Origin: JBCDJG01 sp038748065
GTDB lineage: Bacteria > Pseudomonadota > Gammaproteobacteria > Pseudomonadales > Halieaceae
DNA length: 64,000 bases
NCBI GenBank assembly: GCA_038748065.1
Contig: JBCDJG010000014.1
Coordinates: forward strand, 30,214 to 94,213
Reading direction: 5' to 3'
Below, piece by piece: positions 46,326-56,910 of the stretch. The position numbers and the translations under genes were made by a program. The first letter of the stretch is position 1. Each line of letters begins with the position of its first letter. The notes under the pieces are model-generated. The model worked only from the letters and a program-made list of their open reading frames with translations. It was not told the origin of the DNA and searched no databases.

Positions 46326-47158
46326 ATGACGCGCAGACCGACAACTACAGCCCAGGATCGCGTTTATACGGTGATTTTCGGGACAGAGACGCCCGTTGGA
46401 AAATGGTTCGATATCATCCTGATTATCGTTATTCTGGCCAGCGTCAGCGTCGTTCTGCTGGACTCGATACCCGACCTCCACGCGCAATACGGTGCGCTAT
46501 TCTGGAACATCGAAGTCTTCTTCACCCTGTTGTTCACGCTCGAGTACTTCGTGCGCATCTGGTGCACGCCCAACCGGCGCGCGTACGTTTTCAGCGTTTA
46601 CGGTATCGTAGACCTGCTGGCCATCCTGCCGACCTATATCGCCCTGGTTATTCCCCAGGCGGCACCCCTGCTGATTATTCGCCTGTTAAGGATCCTGCGC
46701 ATATTCCGTGTGCTGCGACTGCTGGCCTATCTCCAGGAAGCCAACATCCTCGCAGGTGCTCTGCGACGCTCAGCACGTAAAATCTTCGTCTTTTTCTCTA
46801 TGATGATGATACTGACCACGATCTTTGGATCACTGCTCTACGTCATCGAGGGGCCGACGCACGGCTTTGAAACCATTCCCGAGAGTATTTACTGGGCCAT
46901 CGTAACCGTCACCACCGTGGGCTACGGCGACGTGGTCCCGGTAACGGCACTGGGGCGCGCCATAGCTGCGGTGGGCATGCTCACCGGCTACGCCATCATC
47001 GCCGTTCCTACCGGCATCATCACCGCGGAGCTGACAGCAGAAGCCTACCGCAGCAGCCAGCGCACGCTGCGAAACTGCGGCAACTGCGCCCGTTCCGGCC
47101 ACGAGGCAGACGCCACCCACTGTAAGTACTGCGGCGCCGAACTCCCCGAGCTAAGCTC

Positions 47159-47162
<4 letters not shown>
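46326..47162 (+). CDS. Voltage-gated-type potassium channel with C-terminal zinc ribbon
   Basis: Six-helix ion transporter of the Kv/KvAP type, 278 residues. S1 starts near 28; S4 carries arginines at 119, 122, 125, 128 and 131, a regular every-third-residue voltage-sensor pattern. The pore has the selectivity filter TVGYGD (197-202). After S6 the chain ends with a four-cysteine ribbon, CGNCARSG and CKYCGAEL (C251, C254, C266, C269), that probably binds zinc in the cytoplasm; this is less usual. Its stop overlaps the ygiQ start (ATGA), so the two are coupled, for reasons not evident. Confidence 0.92.
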
Positions 47163-49330
<2,168 letters not shown>

Positions 49331-49346
49331 GCGAGGAAAGAAACCC

Positions 49347-51095
49347 TCAGCGCGGACACAGTGGGCAAACCAGCACGGCATCAGCCATCTCCTCACCGCT
49401 TCTGATCCAGTACTCACTCTCCGTGCGCAGGTCGTCAGCTACACGCCTCGCAGCCTCCGCGTCGGCATAGGGCCCGGCAACCACCGCGTACCAGTCGCCC
49501 TGATCACCGGCGACTCGCCAGACTCGCGTATCCTCTGGCGGCAGCGTCACCCAGATATCCGCCGCTTGATCAAGGTTGCGAAAGGCGATCAGCTGAACGT
49601 AAACACCCTGTGGATCAACCTCAGGCGCTTGCCAGCGTGGGTCTGTGTTTGCCTCCTGAGCGACATAGGCGCTGGCCTGCCTTGTGGGTTCGGCCCTTGA
49701 TTCTGCCAGCTCAGGTACTGTCACCTCCGACTCTGCGATATCCGCGTCGGCCTCCGGCAGATCAGGTTCTGCCCCCTCCTGTGCCACTGCCGCTTCGAGA
49801 TTCGCGTCCACAACTGCAGCGTCCATAACAGCCTCAGGCTCGGCCATCGACAAGGAAGAGGCAGACTCCAACGGTGGCGCAGCGGTGGCATCGCTGTCCG
49901 GGCAAAGAGGACAAGACAGCACGGCCGTGGCGAGTTCTGCGCCATCGCGAATCCAGTAGTCGCTGGTCGTTTTCAGACGCTCTGCGGCCCCGGTGGCGCT
50001 CGCACGGTCCGTAAAAGGCCCTGCCACGCGGGCATACCACGCCCCGCGTGGGCGTTGCGTGCGCAGCACGCGGGCCTCCCCAGACGGCATCTGCTCCCAG
50101 ATCGCTTTAGTCTGATCGAGGTTTCGGAACGCTATCAGCTGTGCATAGAAGGCGCCCTCATCAATAACAGGCACCTCCCATCGCGCGTCGACCCTGCTGT
50201 TTTCACTGACGGCGGTGCTACCCACTGCGGCCACGGCATCTTGTTCGGCCCCGTCTTGTTCGGCCCCGTCTTGTTCAGCCTCCTCCTGCTCAGGCTCGAT
50301 TACAGGTTCAGGCCCCACCTTCTGTTGAGGCTCGACTAACACTTGGTTCTCGACTTGTGCTTGGTTCTCGACTTGCGCTTGGTTCTCGACTTGCGCCTGG
50401 TTCTCGACTTGTGCTTGGTTCTCGGCGGTAGCCTCCAGCTCGCTGGGCAACTCGGGGGCTGAAAGCGCATCCGCGTCGGCGTCAAATCCGCCATCGAGGG
50501 CTTCGTCAGCTTCCGTGGCCGGCGCAATGGCACTGTCGATCTCAGGCGCTGTCGCCGCCTCATTCTCCGCTTCGTCTTCTCCTATCAAGGCGGACGCTGT
50601 GGCGGATGCCGCTACGCCAGCGACGGCTAGGCCAGGGACGGTGGTATCAGCATCGGCCGCAACGGCATCGTCTGGCAAGCTCTCGGCTGACTCAGGCTCA
50701 GCTGCTTCAGCGCCCGAGTTATCAAGGGTCTCGCCAGAGGCTGTATCGCCACCCGCTGCCTTTTCCGCTCGCGCCAGCGCCGCAGCGATTTCCGCCTGCA
50801 CTTGTTCGTCACTGTCGGGGCTTTCTGCCTCGTCGTCATCAGCATCCCACTGGCGGCCGGATGCGTATTGAGGTTCGGGATCCTCTCCCGAGGGCGGGGC
50901 ATAGGCAAGATCACCACAAACCCAGCGTGCATTTTCATCCGCCCGACAATACCAGTTGCTGCTCACCTGGACGCTTCCGGGCTCCGGCCGCACGGCCGTT
51001 TGAATCTTTTTGCGCTCGCCCTGGCCGCCGCAGGCGCCCAGTAGCAGCACGCCGATCAGCGCCGGTATCACCCATTTTATTCTTATCGCCAGCAA
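49347..51095 (-). CDS. Lipoprotein with two SPOR-like domains and an acidic repeat linker
   Basis: Predicted lipoprotein of 582 residues (start TTG 51095, behind a GGGAGAGGGAG purine run; an internal GTG nine codons in is an alternative), lipobox LLGAC (C22). After a Cys pair (WYCRADENARWVCGD) comes a long acidic, alanine-rich linker with five AQVENQ-like units and three DGAEQ units. Two similar domains of about 95 residues follow: both start near WEVP/WQAP, contain YAQLIAFRNLDQ or YVQLIAFRNLDQ, a WYA..AGP strand and a YWIR helix, and end in a CPLCP motif. The fold resembles SPOR domains, which bind denuded septal peptidoglycan. I know no name for this exact architecture. Confidence 0.78.
   Translation of the reverse strand: MLAIRIKWVIPALIGVLLLGACGGQGERKKIQTAVRPEPGSVQVSSNWYCRADENARWVCGDLAYAPPSGEDPEPQYASGRQWDADDDEAESPDSDEQVQAEIAAALARAEKAAGGDTASGETLDNSGAEAAEPESAESLPDDAVAADADTTVPGLAVAGVAASATASALIGEDEAENEAATAPEIDSAIAPATEADEALDGGFDADADALSAPELPSELEATAENQAQVENQAQVENQAQVENQAQVENQVLVEPQQKVGPEPVIEPEQEEAEQDGAEQDGAEQDAVAAVGSTAVSENSRVDARWEVPVIDEGAFYAQLIAFRNLDQTKAIWEQMPSGEARVLRTQRPRGAWYARVAGPFTDRASATGAAERLKTTSDYWIRDGAELATAVLSCPLCPDSDATAAPPLESASSLSMAEPEAVMDAAVVDANLEAAVAQEGAEPDLPEADADIAESEVTVPELAESRAEPTRQASAYVAQEANTDPRWQAPEVDPQGVYVQLIAFRNLDQAADIWVTLPPEDTRVWRVAGDQGDWYAVVAGPYADAEAARRVADDLRTESEYWIRSGEEMADAVLVCPLCPR
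50241..50280 (-). repeat. 15-base tandem repeat coding DGAEQ units
   Basis: About 2.7 copies of TTGTTCGGCCCCGTC on the plus strand, within the linker of the SPOR-like lipoprotein gene. The last copy has one change. Confidence 0.75.
50343..50425 (-). repeat. 18-base minisatellite coding AQVENQ units
   Basis: About 4.6 copies of TTGGTTCTCGACTTGYGC on the plus strand, each 18 bases, so that copy-number change keeps the reading frame. The copies differ only at a C/T position and one start base. It sits in the linker before the SPOR-like domains. Confidence 0.85.
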
Positions 51096-51127
51096 GCTCC
51101 CTCTCCCATGGCTGTCTGCCCATCGGG

Positions 51128-51156
51128 TTTATACCGCAAGTTTCGGCTTTACCCAA
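51128..51156 (-). promoter_or_regulatory. Candidate sigma-70 promoter of the SPOR-like lipoprotein gene
   Basis: On the minus strand TTGGGT (plus 51151-51156), exactly 17 bases, then TATAAA (plus 51128-51133). The -10 box matches five of six. It lies in the 64-base gap after the hrpB stop and 32 bases before the TTG start. Confidence 0.55.
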
Positions 51157-51159
51157 TCC

Positions 51160-53727
51160 CTAGGATTTACGCGAAGACCGTCGAGTCTTGGCCGTTGCCT
51201 CTGCAGCCAGCGGGTCATCGGGCCAGGGGTGCTTTGGATAGCGGCCGCGCATTTCCTTCTTTACCTCGTGATAGCTGCCGCGCCAGAATCCCGCAAGATC
51301 CTGCGTCACCTGCAATGGGCGTCTTGCTGGCGAGAGTAGATGTAGCGCCACTCGCTGTTGTCCATCGCCGACTGTGGGCGTTTCCTCGCAGCCAAACATT
51401 TCCTGTAACTTTACCGCCAATACAGGCGGTTGCTGGCGATAATCCAGCGTTGCACTGGCTCCCGAGGGAATCGTGATCCGCTCCGGCGCGAGGCGTTCAA
51501 GATCGAGAGACAGTGACCAGTCCAGCGAGGATTTTAGAATCGAGCTAAGATCAAGTGAGGCAAAATCAGCCAGGCGATTGATACCGCCCAGATGTGGCCC
51601 CAGCCATTCACTCAGGTTGCTGAGCAAGGCACCGTCGGACAGATCCGGCCAAGGGTTGTCGCCCGTGCCCGACCATAGACGCCGACAAAGCATCACACGA
51701 GATCGCCACTGCTCTGCTGCATCAGTCCATGGCAAATCGGCCAGACCACGCTTTTCCAACTGCGCTACCAATGCTGCCACCCTTGCATCATGGCTGACGG
51801 ATTTCAGTGGCTCCACCGCCAGCACCAATTCACCAACGCTTCTGCGCCTCTCGGCTACGAAGCGTGCTTGCCTGTCATCCCAGTCAACGTGCTCTCGGGT
51901 CTGTACCAGCGAGGACAGTGCACTGTCAAAATACTCAGGCGATAGCGCCGCAGCCATGTAGATACGGTCGTCGCGATCGCCCCGCCTTGCACCGGTTTCT
52001 GCGACGGCGAGCCACTCACTCGCGGCAAGACCATCCGCTGCCGCGAGCCGGGCGCCGCGGCCATTGCTCAGCTGGTAAAGCGGTTGATCGACAAAGCCAC
52101 GGCGGCGCGCAATCCGATCCGGATACGCACTGGCCAGCAAAACGCCGGGAATACTTGCGGCATCGACCTGCAAGGCAAACTCTCGCGGCCTGTGAACTTC
52201 AGCCGCAACCGCCGCGTAGCGCCGCGCCTGTTGCCAGGTACGTTCGTACCAGACCTGTAGCTCCCGTGGGCAACGTTTCTCACCCATTAGGACAGATAGG
52301 GCGGAGCCGACATCGGCGCCCTCCCTGGCTAGCGGGTTTCGCTCGGCGAGGATCGCTGCGATCAGGGCCGCGGTTTCGTTGGCGTGAATATCGCAGCCAA
52401 CGAGAAGCATGTGCGCGAGCCTGGGATGCAGGGGCATCTGCGCCAGACGCACGCCGTGCGGCGTCAGGCGAGCTGTGCCGTTCGGCTCGATAAAAACCGC
52501 ATCGAGCATCTGCAGCACATCGAGCGCCTGGGCATACGGCCCAGCGGCAGGAGGGTCAAGCCACATCAGCTCACCCGGCTCTGCAACACCCCAGGCAAGA
52601 AGCTGCAGGGCGAGGTTGGCAAGGTCAGCGTGCTCAATTTCTGGCGTACTGTGCTTGACCAGCCGACTGTGCTGCTCCTCGCTCCACAGCCGCAGACAGA
52701 AGCCGGGGCCGAGACGACCCGCCCTGCCTGCGCGCTGGTCCGCAGAGGCCCGGGACACGCGGCGCGTGATCAATCGTGTCATACCCGAACCTGCGTCAAA
52801 CATGGCGTCCCGCGCGAGCCCGCTGTCAATCACGGTACTGATGCCTTCGATTGTCAGGCTCGTTTCCGCGAGGTTGGTGGACAGCACCACCTTAGTTTCG
52901 CCCGGCGGGGGTTCGCTAATCGCCTGTCGTTGCTGCTTCAGTGACAGACCGCCGTATAAGGGCGCCAGGGTAACCTGCCGCGCCTGGGCGGGCTCCATAG
53001 CCTGGGCCAATTCGCGCATTGTGCTGTGGATTTCCCGCTGGCCCGGCAGGAAAACGAGGATGTTCCCCGGTCGTTCCTCAAGCGCGTCAAAGACCGCAGC
53101 TGCCACCCGAGGTTCAATAGCATCCCCAAGTTGATAAGGTTCACCGTATGTGATCTCAATCGGATACTGACGGCCGGTTGATCGCACTATTGGCGCGTCG
53201 CCAAGCAGGTCCGCCACGCCAAGACCGTCCAGCGTCGCGGACATCACAACTATCTTTAAACTCTCGCCCTCTCTGAATAGCTTCCTGGCCTGCAAGCACA
53301 GGGCCAGGCCCAGGTCTGTATCGAGGCTGCGTTCGTGGAATTCGTCAAACACGACAAGCCCCACCCCCTCCAATGAGGGATCCTGCTGCAAACGCCTGGC
53401 CAATACCCCTTCCGTGATGACTTCGACACGGGTGCGGTCCGACACGCGCCGATCGAGCCTGATGGTATACCCGATCCGCTGCCCAACAGGCTCACCGAGC
53501 AGGCCCGCCATCCGTTCCGCCGCATTGCGTGCGGCGACGCGACGCGGCTCCAGCAGCAGGATGCGTTGCTCGCCCAACCAGGGCTGCAGCATCAGATCCA
53601 GGGGGACCAGGGTTGTCTTGCCCGCGCCAGGTGGCGCCTCAATAACAACGTCCCTACCCTCTGCCAAGTGTTGCCTGATATCGGGCAATACCTTGTTTAT
53701 CGGCAATTCCGCCGAATTCACGTCCAT
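51160..53727 (-). CDS. hrpB: HrpB, DEAH-type ATP-dependent helicase
   Basis: DExH-box helicase of 855 residues. Motif I is EAPPGAGKTTLVPLDL, motif II VVFDEFHERSLDTDL, motif III MSATLDG, and the C-terminal RecA domain has STNLAETSLTIEGISTVID and QRAGRAGRLGPGFCLRL. The HrpB-specific C-terminal region (from about 500) and the basic tail (RSSRKS) are present. The substrate in most bacteria is unknown. It is divergent from the HAD-acyltransferase gene and is followed on its own strand by the SPOR lipoprotein. Confidence 0.96.
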   Translation of the reverse strand: MDVNSAELPINKVLPDIRQHLAEGRDVVIEAPPGAGKTTLVPLDLMLQPWLGEQRILLLEPRRVAARNAAERMAGLLGEPVGQRIGYTIRLDRRVSDRTRVEVITEGVLARRLQQDPSLEGVGLVVFDEFHERSLDTDLGLALCLQARKLFREGESLKIVVMSATLDGLGVADLLGDAPIVRSTGRQYPIEITYGEPYQLGDAIEPRVAAAVFDALEERPGNILVFLPGQREIHSTMRELAQAMEPAQARQVTLAPLYGGLSLKQQRQAISEPPPGETKVVLSTNLAETSLTIEGISTVIDSGLARDAMFDAGSGMTRLITRRVSRASADQRAGRAGRLGPGFCLRLWSEEQHSRLVKHSTPEIEHADLANLALQLLAWGVAEPGELMWLDPPAAGPYAQALDVLQMLDAVFIEPNGTARLTPHGVRLAQMPLHPRLAHMLLVGCDIHANETAALIAAILAERNPLAREGADVGSALSVLMGEKRCPRELQVWYERTWQQARRYAAVAAEVHRPREFALQVDAASIPGVLLASAYPDRIARRRGFVDQPLYQLSNGRGARLAAADGLAASEWLAVAETGARRGDRDDRIYMAAALSPEYFDSALSSLVQTREHVDWDDRQARFVAERRRSVGELVLAVEPLKSVSHDARVAALVAQLEKRGLADLPWTDAAEQWRSRVMLCRRLWSGTGDNPWPDLSDGALLSNLSEWLGPHLGGINRLADFASLDLSSILKSSLDWSLSLDLERLAPERITIPSGASATLDYRQQPPVLAVKLQEMFGCEETPTVGDGQQRVALHLLSPARRPLQVTQDLAGFWRGSYHEVKKEMRGRYPKHPWPDDPLAAEATAKTRRSSRKS

Positions 53728-53810
53728 TATTTATCGCGTATTCTCTCGCGTCCGCCGGGCGCCAATGTGGTGCGATTGCGCCCCAGCTTGGCGCGTGCGG
53801 GCCATCCAGA

Positions 53811-53839
53811 CTGTCACAGACCCGTCATATCCCCTTCAT
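53811..53839 (+). promoter_or_regulatory. Pho-box-like direct repeats upstream of the HAD-acyltransferase gene
   Basis: Three seven-base units on an exact 11-base period: CTGTCAC (53811-53817), CCGTCAT (53822-53828), CCTTCAT (53833-53839). Against CTGTCAT they match at six, six and five of seven positions. This is the spacing PhoB needs. It lies 70 bases before the preferred ATG (53910), in the 182-base gap between divergent hrpB and this gene. No clear -10 box follows. Confidence 0.55.
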
Positions 53840-53909
53840 TCGCTGTTAACTCTGCCCATTTAGTGTCATGACCTTTACTCTGGCAAGTTACTTGCAGGGC
53901 CTAGGAACG

Positions 53910-55376
53910 ATGACACAGATCACTCTTCAGGACCACCTTGAGAAGCTGAGCTCGTTGCCTAGAGACGACCGTCGCGTGGCATTTTTTGACCTCGACGGCA
54001 CGCTAATCTCCGGCTATTCCATCGTCGGGCTTTCGCAGGAGGTCATCAAACACGCCACGCGCAAGGGGCAGTTGGTGAAAGCGCGAGGCCTGGTTCGGGA
54101 TACCCTGCGACAGCGCCATAGTGGCGGCGGCGGCAACTACCAAAAGCTGGTGAAGCGCCTGTCTCGAGCACTGACTGGCGTGCCCGAAGATACTCTGCTT
54201 GAGCTTGGCAGGTCCGCCTACCGCAACAATCTTGAACGTCGACTGTACCGCGAGGCTATACAACTGGTAGAAAGCCATCGAGCGCGTGGGGACCACCTCG
54301 TGCTGGTGACCGCTGCCAGTCGCTACCAGGCAGAGCCCATCGCAAAAACGCTAGGCCTGGACGAGATCTGCTGCACTCGGCTTGAGGTTATTGATGGTAA
54401 ATTTACCGGCAAGGCCATTGCGCCGCTTTGCTATGGTGAAGGTAAAGCCCTGGCCGCACGCCGTGTCGCTCGCAAATACAACTCCTCTCTCAAGCACTGC
54501 TGGTTCTACACGGATTCGAGCGCCGATCTGCCTCTTTTGCGCCAGGTGGGCATGCCGGTCGCTGTTAATCCTTCCTCATCACTGAGCGATGCCGCCCTCG
54601 GCAAGGGCTGGCCCGTGCTGCATTTTTCGTCAAGAGGCCGCCCCGGCACGGAGGGCGTCCTGCGCACCGTGGCCACAGGCCAAGCTATCGCGTCCGCTGC
54701 GACGCTGGCTGGCCTTGGGCAACGGCTCGGCATCAAGCGACTGAGCGGCAGGTCTCTAATTACACGTCTTATCGGCGATGTCGGTGCTGCAGCCGCAGGG
54801 CTGGACTTTGAGGTTGAAGGCCTCGGGAACCTGCGCCAGGACCAAGCCTGTATTTATGTCTTCAACCATCAGAGCCTGCTCGACGGCATGGTGCTGGCAC
54901 ACCTTCTGGGCGATAACATTGTCGCGCTGTGCAAGCGAGAAATGGCCGACAAACCCTTTATTGGGCGCCTGCTGAAACAGGTAGATACGATCTTTGTTGA
55001 TCGCCAGGAGCGAGACCAGGGCGAGGTTTTGGGGCAAGCCAGAGCAGCACTCGACAGCGGCCGTTCGTTAGTTATCGCGCCCGAGGGCACGCGCAGCACA
55101 CTTGGCGACATACAACCTTTCAAACATGGCGCCTTCTATCTGTCGCGAAAGGCGGGGGTGCCAATCGTGCCAATCGTGCTGCATAACGTGAAAGATGCCC
55201 TACCGAAAGGTAGCCTGTTTGTGCGCCCCGCCACCATCCGCATCAGCGTGCTGCCAGCTATCTGGCCTGGAGAGAGCGGCAGCATTCGCCAGTCCTGTGC
55301 GCAGCTGGAGGAACGCTACATTCAACTCTTGCGGCAGTCCCAGCCAGCGTCACTTCCGCAGTCACGTAGCGCCTGA
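53910..55376 (+). CDS. HAD-IB phosphatase fused to a PlsC-type acyltransferase
   Basis: Two-domain protein of 488 residues. The N-terminal half (about 20-215) is a HAD-IB phosphatase like SerB (nucleophile motif FFDLDGTLISGY with D27 and D29, a VTAASRYQ motif II and the YTDSSADLPLL motif IV). The C-terminal half is a 1-acylglycerol-3-phosphate acyltransferase with FNHQSLLDG (HX4D) and APEGTRS. Such fusions could dephosphorylate and acylate lipid intermediates, which is inference. ATG 53910 is chosen over 53868 because AGGA lies just before it, while 53868 has no ribosome site. A Pho-box-like element lies upstream. Confidence 0.88.
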   Translation: MTQITLQDHLEKLSSLPRDDRRVAFFDLDGTLISGYSIVGLSQEVIKHATRKGQLVKARGLVRDTLRQRHSGGGGNYQKLVKRLSRALTGVPEDTLLELGRSAYRNNLERRLYREAIQLVESHRARGDHLVLVTAASRYQAEPIAKTLGLDEICCTRLEVIDGKFTGKAIAPLCYGEGKALAARRVARKYNSSLKHCWFYTDSSADLPLLRQVGMPVAVNPSSSLSDAALGKGWPVLHFSSRGRPGTEGVLRTVATGQAIASAATLAGLGQRLGIKRLSGRSLITRLIGDVGAAAAGLDFEVEGLGNLRQDQACIYVFNHQSLLDGMVLAHLLGDNIVALCKREMADKPFIGRLLKQVDTIFVDRQERDQGEVLGQARAALDSGRSLVIAPEGTRSTLGDIQPFKHGAFYLSRKAGVPIVPIVLHNVKDALPKGSLFVRPATIRISVLPAIWPGESGSIRQSCAQLEERYIQLLRQSQPASLPQSRSA

Positions 55377-55440
55377 TAGCGATCCCCCTCGCTTGCACCG
55401 CCCGGTGGTATAATCCGCCGCCGATCAGGAGCGGGTAGCT

Positions 55441-56322
55441 ATGGCCAATTTTGCAGACAAGGACAATTTGCCCCTGCGGGGCGAGCAGCTTCAGCAACAC
55501 ATTGACAAGGCACTGACCATTGAAATGCCGGACAGCTGGCAGTTCGATGTTGTTTACAAGCTCTTTCAGCGAATTTTCAACCCAGTCATCACCGGCCGCG
55601 AACGTATCCCGGATAGCCCCTGCATTTTCATCGCCAACCATTCCCTGTTTGCACTCGATGGCTGGATTCTCGGGCCCGTCATGATGAAAGAGATGGGCAT
55701 CTTTCCACGCGGCATGGGCGACCGCTTTCTGTTCACCAACGAGCGCCTCGCAGATTTCGTGTTGAGTATGGGCGGAGTCATGGGGCACCCCGATGTCTGT
55801 GATGCCCTGATGGAGAACGGCGAGGATATCCTGGTATTTCCGGGCGGTGCGCACGAGGCCGTCAAGCCTGCGCGTCAGATGTATACGCTACAGTGGCGCG
55901 AGCGATACGGCTTTGTCAGGTTGGCGGCGAAGCACGGCTACACCATACAGCCCTTCGGCATCGTAGGGCCGGATGAGTTCTATGACCACCTGATCGAGGG
56001 CGAGGAGTTACCCGACTCAGCCCTGGGGCCGATTCTCAGGCGCCTGGGCTTACTCACCGAGAACACTCGACCCGATATGATGCCCCCCCTACCCCTGGGC
56101 GCACTGGGTACGCTCTTGCCGAAACCGCAGCGCTGCTATATCGGTTTCGCTGAGCCTCTGGACCTGGCGCAGTATCAGGGTCGCAAGCTCGGCAAACGCC
56201 AGCTGCACAGCATTCGTGAGGACGTCGCGGCGCGCATCGAACAGGAGCTATCCGCGCTGCTTCTACTGCGTGAACAACGTCGCCGACACGACGGAATCCT
56301 GCGCCGCGTACTCACGCTCTAG
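55441..56322 (+). CDS. Lysophospholipid acyltransferase-family protein (MGAT/DGAT-like subfamily)
   Basis: Membrane-associated acyltransferase of 293 residues. The catalytic motif reads ANHSLFALDGW, histidine and aspartate separated by five residues as in the MGAT/TMEM68-like branch rather than four as in PlsC. The second block is VFPGGAHEAVK and a third FGIVGPDEFYDHL. The acyl donor and acceptor are unknown. A GGAGCGGG precedes the ATG. It starts 64 bases after the HAD-PlsC fusion on the same strand, so both probably serve the same glycerolipid pathway. Confidence 0.85.
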   Translation: MANFADKDNLPLRGEQLQQHIDKALTIEMPDSWQFDVVYKLFQRIFNPVITGRERIPDSPCIFIANHSLFALDGWILGPVMMKEMGIFPRGMGDRFLFTNERLADFVLSMGGVMGHPDVCDALMENGEDILVFPGGAHEAVKPARQMYTLQWRERYGFVRLAAKHGYTIQPFGIVGPDEFYDHLIEGEELPDSALGPILRRLGLLTENTRPDMMPPLPLGALGTLLPKPQRCYIGFAEPLDLAQYQGRKLGKRQLHSIREDVAARIEQELSALLLLREQRRRHDGILRRVLTL

Positions 56323-56331
56323 GCAGACTCG

Positions 56332-56910
56332 ATGTTGCGCGGACTAATTTTTGATATGGATGGCACTCTGGTCGACTCACGCCTGGATTTCGCAGCCATG
56401 CGCCAGGAAACGGGCTGCCCCGCGGACATGGGGCTGCTGGAGTTCGCGGACACTCTTGGCAAGGGTCAACGCACAGATGTCATGGCAATCATTCGTCGGC
56501 ACGAGCTAGCCGGTGCGGAACGCGCGCAGTGGATGCCTGGCGCGGACGCCTTCTTGCAGCGGGCGGCGCGCCATGGGCTACCGCTGGCTATCGTAACTCG
56601 CAACAGCCGTGAGGTCTCCGAGCTCACATTTGCAAAACTGGGCGCCGACCCGCTGTATCTTGTCACTCGGGAAGACGCGGCGCCGAAACCCGACCCGGCG
56701 GGGCTGCAAAAGGTCGCCTCGCATTGGCAAATTGACGCCGCTCATCTTGCCTACGTCGGCGATTTTGTCTTTGACCTGGAGGCAGCCCATAACGCGGGAA
56801 TGGAAGCCATACTCTACCTGCAGCCCAAGAACCGCGGCTACGCAGACCGGGCTGACCGTACTTTTGCGCATTTCGACGAATTAGCAGAACAGCTCGCTAT
56901 CGCCCCATAA
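56332..56910 (+). CDS. HAD-superfamily hydrolase, phosphoglycolate phosphatase-like
   Basis: Small HAD phosphatase of 192 residues. Motif I is IFDMDGTLVDSRLDF, motif II VTRNSRE, motif III the lysine in EDAAPKPDPAGL, motif IV YVGDFVFDLEAAHNAG. A short helical cap lies between motifs I and II (C1 type). It starts nine bases after the acyltransferase and is probably in the same transcript. The substrate cannot be read; lipid head-group phosphates or sugar phosphates are possible. Its end overlaps the convergent MATE gene by 14 bases. Confidence 0.88.
   Translation: MLRGLIFDMDGTLVDSRLDFAAMRQETGCPADMGLLEFADTLGKGQRTDVMAIIRRHELAGAERAQWMPGADAFLQRAARHGLPLAIVTRNSREVSELTFAKLGADPLYLVTREDAAPKPDPAGLQKVASHWQIDAAHLAYVGDFVFDLEAAHNAGMEAILYLQPKNRGYADRADRTFAHFDELAEQLAIAP

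Noticed and set aside
50343..50425. Tandem 18-base units that could be taken for a CRISPR array
   Set aside because: There are no spacers between the units, they lie in an open reading frame, and no cas gene is nearby.
55630..55665. Altered catalytic motif (histidine and aspartate five residues apart) as a sign of a dead acyltransferase
   Set aside because: The spacing is normal for the MGAT/TMEM68-like branch, and the other motifs are intact.
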